Positions 15,258 to 25,501 of a stretch of 64,000 nucleotides of DNA are shown here, piece after piece (the first letter of the stretch is position 1; each line of letters opens with the position of its first letter). A program made the translations under genes and the position numbers. Origin of the DNA: Sediminibacillus massiliensis. GTDB lineage: Bacteria; Bacillota; Bacilli; Bacillales; Amphibacillaceae. The DNA is taken from NCBI RefSeq assembly GCF_900156915.1, contig NZ_LT732535.1, positions 1,141,823-1,205,822 of the forward strand, read 5' to 3'. Below the pieces are notes generated by a model. It was not told where the DNA came from. It worked only from the letters and a program-made list of their open reading frames with translations, and did not search any database.

Positions 15258-17753
15258 CTAAATTTCACCTACAAGATATGACAAATCTTCTTCTTTTCTC
15301 TGCCTGTCAACTTCCAAAACTACCGGACCGATTAAACCGGATGGCAACTTGGCTTTATCCATTTGATTCGCTTTATTATTAGTGACTTCTACCGTCATCC
15401 TGTTCATTCCTTCTTGAAGGTTTTCCGGTTCAACTTCCAGACGGTATGGTGCCCACATTTTAACACCCACTTCATTTCCATTCAGGAATACACGGACAAC
15501 TTCATGAACGATACCAAGGTCGAGGACGGCATTTGTGATAGTTTCCGGATTAGTCAGGTCAAAATCCGTTTCATATGTTACCGTCCCTGAAAAGTCTTCC
15601 ATGCCATCCCAATTCACCCATGACGCCAATTCCACCATGGAGCCGTTGTCGCATTTCCACTCATTCCCTACCTTAATCTTTTCATGGTCTAAATTGGTTA
15701 CTGGCTGTTCTTGGTAAGATGGACTTTTTTTGGTATCCAGACAATACACAATCGAGGATCTTCTCTCTAAATTCAAAGGAACACCCCACCCATCTCCTTG
15801 TGCAGCCAAAGCCATGTCCGTCATTTTTCCTGTCCAGGCATCCCACTTTTCCACTTTACCGACTTTATTGATGCGGACGAGTCCGGAGTAATCCTCTTCT
15901 CCTTCATTCACGAACAAATAAAAGAGAAGGTCGTCTTTTGCTACTTTCGTTACTCTAATTCCTTTGGAAGAAGGAAAAAGAGCAAGCTGTTGGTGGCCTA
16001 ATGCTGCTATTTCATCTACTACTTCAGCTTCCTTCTGGATGGTTCGTACTCTGTGAGGTCGTGACGAGAACTCGTTTAAATTATCTAAAGCGATTACTTC
16101 TCCGCCACTCTCGATGAATTGGACCAGCTTATCGATAACCGCTTCATCCAATTTCTCGATATTTTCAATCACAACGACTTCATATGCTTGACTGGCAATC
16201 AAAATCTTTCCGTCCCTTATTTGGCAGGACGATAACAGCAACGATTCCTCCAGGTAATTGAATTCCACCTGGTGTTCATACAAAGGTTTGACGATTCTCC
16301 AAGGGAGTTCATCTTCTTCACATAGGACGGCGATATTCGTTTGGTTGACACTGTCTGTCAGCAGCCAGCTCAACCGCTTCATGTACTGGGCGAATTGTTT
16401 ATAATACGGCCACCAGAGATTGTTTGGCCCAACATCCGGCGGTCTTTCATGACTTCTCCGCCATCCGTCTATCGAATAATAAAACGCGTGCGGACATAAG
16501 AGATTCACGCCCCTGACCAGAAGCCAATCCATGTACCATTTCATATCACCCGCACTTAACGCCCACGGACTCTCTTTTCCGCACACACCTAAAAATTCAT
16601 TAAGGTTCCTGCGCCTGCCACGGTGCCTGGCAGCATCTGACGAACACTTTCCGGCTGTGGAGTGCTCTCCTTCCAATGCTTTCCCATCTTCCGGGCCCAC
16701 CCATCTCCATACAACATCCTGGCCCGGTATCTGGAAAGAATCAAGCAAACCGATATCGTCACTTGCAGCCGGATGGCCGGTCAGGGAGATACGATGGGTG
16801 GAACACCAGTCGCTGATTTGTTGATAATAAGCGTCCGTCAATCGATTATTAACTGCCTTCCGGTAATTTTTCCGGAGGATGTCTGTTTGATCACCGCTGT
16901 CAAACCATAACGCCGGCAAGTGTTTTTCCAGATTGCCCTTTTCTATATAGTACGATAGAAAACCATTCGTCCATGGCTTTAATCCTTCAGCAGAACCCCT
17001 TCCAAGGATGTCTGGTTCATCGGTGAACATTGCAACGATCGTATTTCCGAAATAGTCTTTCAGTTGGTCGTAATAGGCATCGTGTGTTATCCTGATGAAT
17101 TTCGCGCCGGCTTGCGGGTTCAACAAATCTGCAGATGCCGGGGCGTGCTCTTCGCCATCATCTTCCCCAAAATGTATCCCGCGGATATGGCCGCCTGAAA
17201 AAGTTTCCACAAAAACAGCAATCGACCAATCATTGTCATCGGGAGGGCTGAAAGAAACCTCGCCATTCTCGTACTCCAGTATCCGGCTGGCTGACAGATC
17301 AATCGTTTCCTGTGCCAGCTTTTTTACCGCCTGTGCCGAAACGAAGGTTTCCCCGTCGGCTAAATCTATTTTTATTGCGCCGGACTTCGGGCAAGGGTAT
17401 TCGATCATCTTCAAGCCCCTGCTGGCGTATTCCGGATTGTCTTTGACAACCATTCCTTTCGCCGCTCCCGACGGGTACATGGCCTCGTCATATAAAACAA
17501 CGGACATATCCAATCGCTTCGCTTCTTCTACTGCTACTTGGACAAACTCCATAAAAGACTCCGATAAATAAGCTATTTTCTCCGGAATCCCGATTCTTGG
17601 GTGCAAGACAAATCCAGTTACTCCTTTATCATGAAAATCACGGATCTGTCTCGTAATCTCTTCTTTTGATAAATCATCATTCCAAAACCAGAACGGAATC
17701 GGGGTGAATTCCTCTGGAGGGTGAATAAACTGCTGGCGTAATGATTCGCTCAT
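15258..17753 (-). CDS. Glycoside hydrolase, GH106-like (alpha-L-rhamnosidase type), intracellular
   Basis: An 831-residue enzyme without a signal peptide. The N-terminal barrel opens with IPFWFWNDDLSKEEI (residues 19-33), GVTGFVLHPRIGI and VVLYDEAMYPSG, the pattern of the GH106-like (PF17132) family. Further along are AMFTDEPDILGRG, ISLTGHPAASDD, WMDWLLVRGVN-type and CPHAFYYSIDG segments of the catalytic half. The C-terminal 150 residues (VTYETDFDLTNPETI, GIVHEVVRVFLNGNEVGVKMWAPY) form a beta-sandwich carbohydrate-binding domain. It probably removes rhamnose from rhamnogalacturonan oligomers brought in by the nearby ABC importer. The gene lies 36 bases after the oxidoreductase gene in one transcription unit. 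Activity other than rhamnosidase is possible. Confidence 0.75.
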   Translation of the reverse strand: MSESLRQQFIHPPEEFTPIPFWFWNDDLSKEEITRQIRDFHDKGVTGFVLHPRIGIPEKIAYLSESFMEFVQVAVEEAKRLDMSVVLYDEAMYPSGAAKGMVVKDNPEYASRGLKMIEYPCPKSGAIKIDLADGETFVSAQAVKKLAQETIDLSASRILEYENGEVSFSPPDDNDWSIAVFVETFSGGHIRGIHFGEDDGEEHAPASADLLNPQAGAKFIRITHDAYYDQLKDYFGNTIVAMFTDEPDILGRGSAEGLKPWTNGFLSYYIEKGNLEKHLPALWFDSGDQTDILRKNYRKAVNNRLTDAYYQQISDWCSTHRISLTGHPAASDDIGLLDSFQIPGQDVVWRWVGPEDGKALEGEHSTAGKCSSDAARHRGRRRNLNEFLGVCGKESPWALSAGDMKWYMDWLLVRGVNLLCPHAFYYSIDGWRRSHERPPDVGPNNLWWPYYKQFAQYMKRLSWLLTDSVNQTNIAVLCEEDELPWRIVKPLYEHQVEFNYLEESLLLSSCQIRDGKILIASQAYEVVVIENIEKLDEAVIDKLVQFIESGGEVIALDNLNEFSSRPHRVRTIQKEAEVVDEIAALGHQQLALFPSSKGIRVTKVAKDDLLFYLFVNEGEEDYSGLVRINKVGKVEKWDAWTGKMTDMALAAQGDGWGVPLNLERRSSIVYCLDTKKSPSYQEQPVTNLDHEKIKVGNEWKCDNGSMVELASWVNWDGMEDFSGTVTYETDFDLTNPETITNAVLDLGIVHEVVRVFLNGNEVGVKMWAPYRLEVEPENLQEGMNRMTVEVTNNKANQMDKAKLPSGLIGPVVLEVDRQRKEEDLSYLVGEI

Positions 17754-17789
17754 AACAAGACCTTCTTTCTTCTTTTGCCGTATTGGTTT

Positions 17790-19130
17790 TTATAATAGGA
17801 TTTCATTTGCTGTTGTGCGCTGCCCTGTGCTTTTCACCGGATTACCATCCAAAGTAATGAGTTCATCTACTTTTACTGCTTGGCCAGTGTTGAGTGATTG
17901 GTTCCCTGCGATACCGGTCAGAATCGACATTGCGCCATCGACATGGGAGGCCGCCCGGTTAAATTCATCATCGACCGGTTCTCCGAAGAGGTCTTGAAGC
18001 AAGATCGGATCCCCGCCTCCATGGCCGCCTTGGCCTTCCATCACTTCCACTTCATAGGCTTGCCCGAACATCGGCATGACCATGATCGATTGTTCCTGCA
18101 CCCTGCCCTCATCGTCCTTGCTCCCGCCGGAATTGATATAAGACTGCTCCCGAATACGGACTTCGATCCTGCCTTTCGTGCCATTAAAGGAAACCATGTA
18201 TCCTTCCCATGGCAAATAGGCGTTAAGCGAATAGTTCAAAATTACTTTGTTTTTATATGTCACCATCACACCGAGCGTGTCTTCGATACTGATTCCATCT
18301 CCGAATACGCTTTGATCACGTTGGTATCCGTCTTCTATTTCCGCATCCAAGTACATTGCTTTCAAATGCTGATTACTTTCCAAATCGATGGCAAAAGGGT
18401 CATCTTTCGCATACTCGCTCCCGTAAGCACGCTGATAAAAATTCGTGACCCCTCTCGATTCAGCATTTTCTCTCCCATAAAAACGTAAACCGCCGGTTGC
18501 ATAAACGGTCTCGGGTGTTGTTCCCAGCCAAAAATTCACTAGATCAAAATGATGGGTGGATTTATGTACCAGCAATCCGCCGCTGTTGCGCTTGTCACGA
18601 TGCCACCTGCGGAAATAATCTGCCCCATGCTGGGTATCCAACGCCCATTCAAAATTGACAGAAGTCACTTGGCCGATGACGTCATTCATGATCAATTCTC
18701 TGATTTTCGTATTATGCGGGGCATAGCGATAGTTAAAAGCAACCCGGACCTCCCTGCCGGTACGGTGCACGGCATCAATGATAGCCTGGCATTTTTCCGC
18801 ATCTACCGTCATCGGCTTTTCTGTGACCACATCGCATCCAGATTCCAAAGACTTGATGATATATAGGTGATGGGTACGGTCGACGGAAGTCACCACGACG
18901 GTGTCCGGCTTTTCGGCTTCGATCATTTCTTCAAACTGAGCAGCTGGGTAAGTATTTATTTTATGGTGACTATATTTCTCCTCCAACAAGCGGTTCGCAT
19001 AATCCATTCTCGTCTGGTTGATGTCGCAGAATGCAACCAGATCGCAAGTTTCCGGGAAGTCCCTCACAATCGATCCATAGAAAAATTCAGCTCTTCCGCC
19101 GGTGCCGACTAATACATATTTTTTCTTCAC
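17790..19130 (-). CDS. Gfo/Idh/MocA-family NAD(P)-dependent oxidoreductase
   Basis: I place the start at GTG 19130, 8 bases after AAAAGGAG; the ATG two codons earlier is too near the ribosome binding site. The product of about 446 residues has the Rossmann motif VLVGTGGRAEFF, then LVAFCDIN, DTVVVTSVDRTHH and CDVVTEKPM (the catalytic EKP lysine). The C-terminal half holds GGLLVHKSTHHFDLVNFWLG with the usual active-site histidines. Such enzymes oxidise or reduce sugars or sugar acids. Being cotranscribed with the GH106-like gene, it may act on the released sugar or prepare the substrate. The exact reaction cannot be deduced. Confidence 0.85.
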   Translation of the reverse strand: MKKKYVLVGTGGRAEFFYGSIVRDFPETCDLVAFCDINQTRMDYANRLLEEKYSHHKINTYPAAQFEEMIEAEKPDTVVVTSVDRTHHLYIIKSLESGCDVVTEKPMTVDAEKCQAIIDAVHRTGREVRVAFNYRYAPHNTKIRELIMNDVIGQVTSVNFEWALDTQHGADYFRRWHRDKRNSGGLLVHKSTHHFDLVNFWLGTTPETVYATGGLRFYGRENAESRGVTNFYQRAYGSEYAKDDPFAIDLESNQHLKAMYLDAEIEDGYQRDQSVFGDGISIEDTLGVMVTYKNKVILNYSLNAYLPWEGYMVSFNGTKGRIEVRIREQSYINSGGSKDDEGRVQEQSIMVMPMFGQAYEVEVMEGQGGHGGGDPILLQDLFGEPVDDEFNRAASHVDGAMSILTGIAGNQSLNTGQAVKVDELITLDGNPVKSTGQRTTANEILL

Positions 19131-19345
19131 ATTCATTCTCCTTTTCTCGTAACTTATCAATCTTCCGCTCCAGCTGATACACATTCACTCCAGAGCATCG
19201 CTCATTCTTACCTTATTAGATTGCACTATTTCCAACAATGAGACATTTTTGAAATCGCCTCATATAGGCCTGGTATATTCTTTGTTTTCTTATCTTTCTT
19301 TGCCAACACGCCAAATTGACCTGCAAAACACCGGCAAAAAAACAA

Positions 19346-19366
19346 GACATGGCGCTGGGCCATGTC
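19346..19366 (-). terminator. Terminator of the AraC regulator gene
   Basis: GACATGGC (19346-19353) and GCCATGTC (19359-19366) with a short loop, followed on the minus strand by seven T (19336-19342). It adjoins the stop codon at 19368. Confidence 0.8.
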
Positions 19367-19367
19367 C

Positions 19368-21701
19368 CTAACTTATTTTCCTGTTCACTTTCCGATATTC
19401 GCTCGGTGTGATCCCTTCATGCTTCTTGAAAATCCGGTTGAAGTAACTGTGGTTGTAACCGACGCTTTCAGAGATGTCTTTTATTTTGGTATCTGTCTCA
19501 AGGAGAAGTTCTTTTGCTTTTGTCAGCCGGATATGTGTCAAATAGTCGATAAAATTCCATCCGGAAAAATCTTTAAAGACCTTGCTTAATACCGATGGAT
19601 TCAAATTTACTTCATCTGCACAATAGTCCAAGGAAATATCGGTCATATATTCTTCCTCAAGCATGTGAATGACTTTTTCCACGATCAAACGCAGGCGTTG
19701 ATCTTGTTTCTGTGACAATTCCTCGATAATCGGAATGATTGCTTTTTGTTCAAACCAGTGGATGATCTCGTCGGTATCCTTTAATCTGTATAGCTCTTCA
19801 TAAAGATTTGATCCCTCTTTCATGAAACTTTCGACCAACCCCGATTGCAGGATAATATGAAAAATACTTCCCAACAGCTTCAAGGAAGCTTGCTTCATCA
19901 TGGCTTCACTGACGTTTTTTTCAGCCAAAGGAGAAAAAAACTCGTTCAATAACCTGGTTGCTTCTTCTTTGTTTCTGAGCCGGATGGCATTCGTCAATTC
20001 TTTCTCAAGGTCGAACGGATACTCGAAACTGTCGTGACTGTTGAGAAGAATATCCATTTTGTCCATTTCGATAATCTGGTTGCTTTCTTGAAGATTACGG
20101 AAGCTTAGCGACGCCTTCGTTTCCTCGAATATTCGATGGACAGATTTCAGTGAACGGGCTTTTTTGCTGATTCCGATAGAAACGTCCATTTTACAAATAT
20201 CATTGATATACTCTGTCAACTCTTCACTGAAACCGACGATTAAATCATCAATCTCGTCAACTGGCTGTTCCTCTGGAAAAGAGAACAATATACCTAAAGA
20301 CAGGTCGTGGAAGTTAATGACATCCGCTTCCAGTTTGGATGAATGAATAAGTTCTTCGGTGATATTCACCGCTGAAAAGGTAACTAACCCTTCATCCCCT
20401 TCCGAAAATCTTTCCGTCAATTTGGTGAAGCCGAATAACTGCACAAAAGCGATCACATATTGTTTTGATTCATTGTTAGAACCAAATTGTTCCATGTGTT
20501 CTATTAAGTCTTCCTCCCGGTAAGAGTACAAATACCCCTGGACGAGCTGCAGCAGGAATCCTTCTCTTAGATGTGGAAGCTGTTTTTGCAGGCGGGTCTG
20601 CAGTTCTTCACTTTCCGTGGACAGGTTATCGAGCTCCATTTCGATCAATTCAAATTCATTCCGTGAAGACAGGCTGCTGCCGTTGATGCTGCGGGTAAGT
20701 TTTTCAATCGGAGCATACAGTTTTCTGGATGCAAATAAAGACAGGATAATGGCAAAAACAAAAACAAACAAACTTAGGTATAAAAACAATTTAGATATAA
20801 ACACGACGGGTGCAGTGATAGTTGTCATGGGTGCGAGCGAAACATAGTACCAGTTTTCTCCCAGCCTGCTAAAGTAGTCGTACGTTACGGTATATTTGAT
20901 ATTGTCATAACGAAAGACGAAGGGTTCCGGGTTATCCGGCCGGTCATTGATCTCTTCCATGATCGCTTGCTGTACAGGAGTCGGGCTTGTCTGGTCCTGC
21001 TTTCCGAATAACCATTCATCATTGCCCCTTAATAAAAATACGGATCCATCTTCATATGGTGATTGCAGGATGTTTTCCAGCTTTTCTTTATCTAAAAAGA
21101 CGATTAACGAGCCGAACGGTTCAAACAGGTTGTTGTCAAGGTTATGGACCATGACAAGCGGTGCGTAATTGTCCCTATACCATTCCTCTATGCTTGTATA
21201 GGATTGATCCCAAAACATTTTTTGATCATTGGATAATAACCGCCGGTAATTTTCTATCTCCTTTTCATTCTCCAAAAGAGTGTATCCATGTTTTGTATAG
21301 ACGATCGGTTCAGGTTCGGATAGAAACAACTCGGCTCTGCCTATTAGGGGATTGTAACCCTCCAGAAAAACGAGCGTGTCGAATATGTTCCTGATCGTTT
21401 CATAGTCCATCGTCCGATCCAAATCTCTGTAGTCCTGCATATTGGCCTGTGACGCCCAATTAGCCATTAATAATTCAAGGTCGGAAAATTGTCCCTTGAT
21501 CGAGTCGATCGTATTATACAAATGATTCTGATGGATTGTCTGCAACTCGCTTTCCATTTGTGTTTTGCTCACAAAATACAGCAGGAAACTGAATATAATT
21601 CCAGGAAAACTGGCAATTAACAAAAAAATCACGAGATTCTTCCGGTAGTTGCCGCTAATACGTAAAAACGGCGGCAATTTATTGATTAATCTTGTTTTCA
21701 A
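19368..21701 (-). CDS. Membrane-anchored AraC-family regulator (YesS type)
   Basis: I choose TTG 21701, which has GGAG 8 bases upstream; GTG 21710 is the alternative. The protein of about 777 residues has a first membrane helix (residues about 22-45), an extracellular sensor region of about 240 residues, a second helix (FLYLSLFVFVFAIILSLF, about 300-317), a long cytoplasmic linker and a C-terminal AraC DNA-binding domain (SLDYCADEVNLNPSVLSKVF, then IKDISESVGYNHSYFNRIFK). The layout equals B. subtilis YesS, an activator of pectin genes. It lies between the ABC importer genes and the hydrolase pair and likely activates both in response to an outside sugar. A cre site overlaps its promoter region. 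Confidence 0.85.
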   Translation of the reverse strand: MKTRLINKLPPFLRISGNYRKNLVIFLLIASFPGIIFSFLLYFVSKTQMESELQTIHQNHLYNTIDSIKGQFSDLELLMANWASQANMQDYRDLDRTMDYETIRNIFDTLVFLEGYNPLIGRAELFLSEPEPIVYTKHGYTLLENEKEIENYRRLLSNDQKMFWDQSYTSIEEWYRDNYAPLVMVHNLDNNLFEPFGSLIVFLDKEKLENILQSPYEDGSVFLLRGNDEWLFGKQDQTSPTPVQQAIMEEINDRPDNPEPFVFRYDNIKYTVTYDYFSRLGENWYYVSLAPMTTITAPVVFISKLFLYLSLFVFVFAIILSLFASRKLYAPIEKLTRSINGSSLSSRNEFELIEMELDNLSTESEELQTRLQKQLPHLREGFLLQLVQGYLYSYREEDLIEHMEQFGSNNESKQYVIAFVQLFGFTKLTERFSEGDEGLVTFSAVNITEELIHSSKLEADVINFHDLSLGILFSFPEEQPVDEIDDLIVGFSEELTEYINDICKMDVSIGISKKARSLKSVHRIFEETKASLSFRNLQESNQIIEMDKMDILLNSHDSFEYPFDLEKELTNAIRLRNKEEATRLLNEFFSPLAEKNVSEAMMKQASLKLLGSIFHIILQSGLVESFMKEGSNLYEELYRLKDTDEIIHWFEQKAIIPIIEELSQKQDQRLRLIVEKVIHMLEEEYMTDISLDYCADEVNLNPSVLSKVFKDFSGWNFIDYLTHIRLTKAKELLLETDTKIKDISESVGYNHSYFNRIFKKHEGITPSEYRKVNRKIS

Positions 21702-21719
21702 ATGGACCACTCCACGTTA

Positions 21720-21733
21720 TGTAAGCGCTTTTA
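21720..21733 (+). promoter_or_regulatory. cre site in front of the YesS-like regulator
   Basis: TGTAAGCGCTTTTA matches the cre consensus at 13 of 14 positions. It lies only about 10-20 bases from the proposed start codon, so bound CcpA would act as a roadblock or block initiation of the regulator mRNA. Confidence 0.75.
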
Positions 21734-21826
21734 TATGAAGTTTACCATATATAAGCTCCTAATAATAGGAGATATTAAATGGAAGGTTCACCTTCCTTCC
21801 CAACGTATAAGCCCCTATCATATAAA

Positions 21827-21865
21827 AACACCATCCCTCCTGCAAATTGCCGGAAAGATGGTGTT
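21827..21865 (-). terminator. Terminator of the oligosaccharide ABC operon
   Basis: AACACCATC (21827-21835) and GATGGTGTT (21857-21865) flank a 21-base loop; A residues at 21824-21828 give a T run in the minus-strand transcript. It begins 13 bases past the binding-protein stop. Confidence 0.75.
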
Positions 21866-21877
21866 CTATTTCCTTCT

Positions 21878-23392
21878 TTATCTACTTTGATATGCTTCGT
21901 TCATTTGTTCTGTCAGTGTCTGCATATCCGGATCATTTTCCAACTCTTCCACAAACGCATCCCACGAGGAGATCGGCTCACTGCCAAGGATGATCTTCGT
22001 TTTTAAATCCTGGGCATTTTTTCTCAACTCCGGCAAATAAGTGATACCGATTTCTGTATTGAGGCCTGTAGCTATGTCACCGACACTGGTTTTTTCCCGT
22101 TCATCTTGGATATCGGCATACATTTTTTGAATTTCTTCCGGGAATGTCGGTTTTACTGTACTTGCATAAGGATCTGCGACGTAAACGATCTGGTTGTACT
22201 CGCCGATGCCGTCCGCAATCACTTTTTCTGAATCAATGACAACTTCTCCATCTTCCACTTCGTGATGTACACCTTCGATTCCCTGCCTGTGCAAGGCAAA
22301 TATATCGTCTTCCATCCACTTGTCGATCATAGATAAAATTTCTTTCATCTTTTCTTCCGGTACGGATTTTGGAATAGCGTTTGCGCCTGCAAAACCAGTG
22401 CCTTTCGGATTATACCCATTGATACTTGTCAATGGCAGCAGACTTTCAAACTCAAATTCAGGGTCCATTTGCACCATCTGGTCATAATATTCTTGCATTC
22501 CGCCGGACTTTTCGACCGTAATCCCGGCTTTGCCGGCTATGAACATTTCTTTTACCTGGCTTACTTGTAAAGAAGCGAAGTCCGAAGCGATTATTCCTTC
22601 ACTATAGGCATTTGCCAAATATTCAAGCGCATCACGTGTTTCCGGGAGGAAAGCTCTGTGAACAAGCTTGTCATCCACTAAGCCCCACTCATTATTCACA
22701 CCGTTGAACGCGCCTTCAAAAACGCCTAAGCCACCCATGTTGATGTCATTAATATAACTGACAAGACCGACTGTATCATCTTTGCCATTTCCATCGGGAT
22801 CTTCATTAGTAAAAGCTTTCATCACTTCATACAGTTCTTCTGTCGTTTCCGGCGCCTCTAATCCAACATTATCAAGCCAATCTTTCCTGACGATGAAAAA
22901 GGAATCACCTTCTGTTGGCCTAGGCAGCGGAATGGCATAATTTTTCCCTTCATGTGATGTATACTTCCATGCTTCTTCCGCAATTCCTTCTTTTAAATTC
23001 GGGTAATCATCGATATAAGGTCCAACATCCCAGAATGCTCCCTGCTCAGAAGCCTGGCGAAATACAGGATCAGCAGGATCTGGTACCAACATCAAGTCCG
23101 GAAAATCGCCGGAAGCGAGCATGACATTGAATCTGTCTGCATAATTGTTCGCAGACACCCATTCGATATCCAGTTCTGTATTTGTCCCCTTTTCAATTTC
23201 CTGTTCCACCGGATTGTCGCTGCTTGGTGGCGTCGGTCCGAAGAAATGACTCATGATCCTTACCTCGGTGGAACCTCCCCCGCCGCTTGAAGAACCGCCT
23301 TCACCATCGGTACCTTTCGAAGAACTTTCATTGGAGCAAGCAGAAATAATCAAAACAAGCAACAATCCCGTAAACAACAATAACTTCCTCAT
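21878..23392 (-). CDS. Oligosaccharide ABC transporter substrate-binding lipoprotein (LplA/YtcQ type)
   Basis: ATG 23392 (third codon of the longest frame) is best spaced from GGGGGATGG. The signal ends in the lipobox LIISACSN, followed by a Ser/Gly-rich linker (about residues 20-45). The chain of about 504 residues is the long binding-protein type: ASGDFPDLMLVPDPAD, YAIPLPRPTEGDSFFIVRKDWLDNVGL, DPDGNGKDDTVGL and WDAFVEELENDPDMQTL at the end. The DPDGNGKDD loop resembles a calcium-binding site seen in this group. It should bind rhamnogalacturonan oligomers cut outside the cell. It is last of the four-gene unit starting at yesL. Confidence 0.9.
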   Translation of the reverse strand: MRKLLLFTGLLLVLIISACSNESSSKGTDGEGGSSSGGGGSTEVRIMSHFFGPTPPSSDNPVEQEIEKGTNTELDIEWVSANNYADRFNVMLASGDFPDLMLVPDPADPVFRQASEQGAFWDVGPYIDDYPNLKEGIAEEAWKYTSHEGKNYAIPLPRPTEGDSFFIVRKDWLDNVGLEAPETTEELYEVMKAFTNEDPDGNGKDDTVGLVSYINDINMGGLGVFEGAFNGVNNEWGLVDDKLVHRAFLPETRDALEYLANAYSEGIIASDFASLQVSQVKEMFIAGKAGITVEKSGGMQEYYDQMVQMDPEFEFESLLPLTSINGYNPKGTGFAGANAIPKSVPEEKMKEILSMIDKWMEDDIFALHRQGIEGVHHEVEDGEVVIDSEKVIADGIGEYNQIVYVADPYASTVKPTFPEEIQKMYADIQDEREKTSVGDIATGLNTEIGITYLPELRKNAQDLKTKIILGSEPISSWDAFVEELENDPDMQTLTEQMNEAYQSR

Positions 23393-23456
23393 TTCCATCC
23401 CCCCATTGATTTAAAAAATGATCACAGTAATTTCATTGGTATCCAGTGGTTGCAAG

Positions 23457-24326
23457 CTATTCTTTGATCGAACCGATCATCACCCCCTTAGCGAAATGCT
23501 TTTGTAAGAATGGATAAACACAGATGATTGGCACGATCGCTATGATTACCGCCGCCATTTTCAATGTTTGACTCGGCGGCGGTTTCATGAGTGGATCTAC
23601 CTCGGCAAGGCTGCTGCTCGATGACTCGATCAGCATGTTTTGCAACAGCACTTGTATCGGCCACTTGCTGGCATCGTTCAAATATAGCAACGCATTAAAA
23701 TACTGGTTCCAATATTGGACTGCGAAAAACAATCCAAATGCGGCAATCGAAGGCAGCGATAAAGGCAGGATGATCTTTATCCATGCTGTAATGTCATTGC
23801 ATCCATCAATTGTTGCAGCCTCGACTAATGTATCCGGGATGCTGTCATAGAAGCCTTTCATCAAGATAACAAACCAGCCATTCGTCAGTGAGACGAGGAT
23901 AACCGCCCATAAGCTGTTAAGTAAGCCCAGCTCTTTCACCAGTAGATAGTTCGGGATGATTCCCGGACTGAAAAGAATGGTAAACAACACTGCCATCAGG
24001 ATGAACTTTCGGCCTTTGAATTTTTTCCTCGATAATGCATAGGCAAACGAGGATGTTACAACAAGACTGCACAGCGTACCGACGATGGCCAAAAACGCAC
24101 TATTCCCGAGCGCCTGGATAAAGGTAGGCGCAGATAATAGATACTTATAAGATGCCAAGGACCAATTTTCCGGCCAGATAACAATGGTTTTCTGTAAATA
24201 TTCTGCCGGTTCAGTAAAAGAAACGACGAACACATAATAGATGGGGAACATCGTTACAAGCGCGACCAAGCCGAGAAAAACCACATTCGCAATGTTAAAA
24301 ATCTTATCACCCAAGCTAAGCTTCAC
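23457..24326 (-). CDS. Carbohydrate ABC transporter permease (LplC/YtcP type)
   Basis: A 289-residue permease with six membrane helices. The coupling EAA loop is EAATIDGCNDITAWIKIILPLSLPSIAAF (about residues 170-197), and the N terminus carries FPIYYVFVVSFTEPAEYL. The C terminus PFLQKHFAKGVMIGSIKE is typical of this subunit. Together with the upstream permease it forms the membrane channel of the oligosaccharide importer; no ATPase is encoded here, so a shared MsmX-like ATPase elsewhere probably energises it. Confidence 0.9.
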   Translation of the reverse strand: MKLSLGDKIFNIANVVFLGLVALVTMFPIYYVFVVSFTEPAEYLQKTIVIWPENWSLASYKYLLSAPTFIQALGNSAFLAIVGTLCSLVVTSSFAYALSRKKFKGRKFILMAVLFTILFSPGIIPNYLLVKELGLLNSLWAVILVSLTNGWFVILMKGFYDSIPDTLVEAATIDGCNDITAWIKIILPLSLPSIAAFGLFFAVQYWNQYFNALLYLNDASKWPIQVLLQNMLIESSSSSLAEVDPLMKPPPSQTLKMAAVIIAIVPIICVYPFLQKHFAKGVMIGSIKE

Positions 24327-24344
24327 ATGGATCCGCTCCTTTTT

Positions 24345-25367
24345 TTAGTAAATACCTTCTTCACCGAATCGTTTGGATATTTTATTGGCGGCAACTACCA
24401 TTACCAGCCCGACAAATGATTTGAACAAACCGACTGCTGTACTATAACTGAACTGTCCTTGCTGAATACCGACACGGTACACGTATGTATCGAAAACTTC
24501 CGCCACTTCGGACACTGCCCCGTTATACATGAGGAATACTTGTTCAAAACCCACTTCCATGACATCACCCAGACGCAGGATCAACAGGATGATGATCACA
24601 TTGCGGATTGCCGGTAAGGTTACATGCCAGATTTGCCTGAACCGGTTTGCCCCATCCATTTTCGCTGCCTCGTACAATTCGGTATTCACGCCCGCAATTG
24701 CAGCAAGGAAAATGATGGTCCCCCAGCCGATTTCTTTCCAAATGGACTGCCCTGTTAGCAAGAACCAAAAAATATCCGGATTAGTCAAGAAATCAAAGGT
24801 GTCAAAACCCATTTGGGTAATGAAATAATTGATGATTCCGTCTTGCTTGCCGAACAACATGAAAGAGAGACTCGCAATGATCACCCATGACAAGAAGTGC
24901 GGCAGGTAAACCAAAGATTGGACTGTTCGTTTGTACGGCTGATTCCTTAATTCGTTAAGTAAGATCGATAGGATAATCGGCAATGGAAAGAACAACAGTA
25001 TGTTCAGGAAGCTGATCGCCAAAGTGTTCCTGAGCAGCATCCAAAATTCATCACCCGTAAACAATCGTTGAAAATGCTGGAACCCCACCCACGGACTATC
25101 CGCAAATCCGATAAAAGGGGAGAAATCTTTAAACGCGATGGTAATTCCATACATCGGTACGTATTTAAATAAAATAAAGTAAATAATTCCGGGCAATGCC
25201 AGAAAGTATAAATATTTATCCCTGTTCAATTGTTTTAAAAATCTTTGCAGCTTGCCTGGTTTTTTAGAATGGTTGTTTTTGAATTCGCTTACATTTTTCT
25301 TGACAGGAACTTTCGCCTTTTCTTCCACTAAGCTTTCTTCCTCCAACAGGGCCTCTTTTTCAATCAT
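24345..25367 (-). CDS. Carbohydrate ABC transporter permease (LplB type)
   Basis: ATG 25367 follows AAGGAAGTGA; the longer frame adds 11 residues without a better site. The product of about 340 residues starts with a charged cytoplasmic tail of some 50 residues (KEALLEEESLVEEKAKV, then NNHSKKPGKLQRFLKQLNRD), longer than usual. The membrane part has LYFLALPGIIYFILFKYVPMYGI and the coupling loop EAAKMDGANRFRQIWHVTLPAI. It pairs with the LplC-type protein 19 bases downstream. Import of pectin fragments is inferred from the cluster. Confidence 0.9.
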   Translation of the reverse strand: MIEKEALLEEESLVEEKAKVPVKKNVSEFKNNHSKKPGKLQRFLKQLNRDKYLYFLALPGIIYFILFKYVPMYGITIAFKDFSPFIGFADSPWVGFQHFQRLFTGDEFWMLLRNTLAISFLNILLFFPLPIILSILLNELRNQPYKRTVQSLVYLPHFLSWVIIASLSFMLFGKQDGIINYFITQMGFDTFDFLTNPDIFWFLLTGQSIWKEIGWGTIIFLAAIAGVNTELYEAAKMDGANRFRQIWHVTLPAIRNVIIILLILRLGDVMEVGFEQVFLMYNGAVSEVAEVFDTYVYRVGIQQGQFSYSTAVGLFKSFVGLVMVVAANKISKRFGEEGIY

Positions 25368-25501
25368 GTTTCCGATCACTTCCTTCCTTTTTATCAACAA
25401 AGCTCTTTTACTTCATTCCGGTTAGCATGAACATATAGAAATACTTTCTTTCCGGCAATAATACTTTTTTGAAGACAACAGAACATAAGTCGCAATAACC
25501 C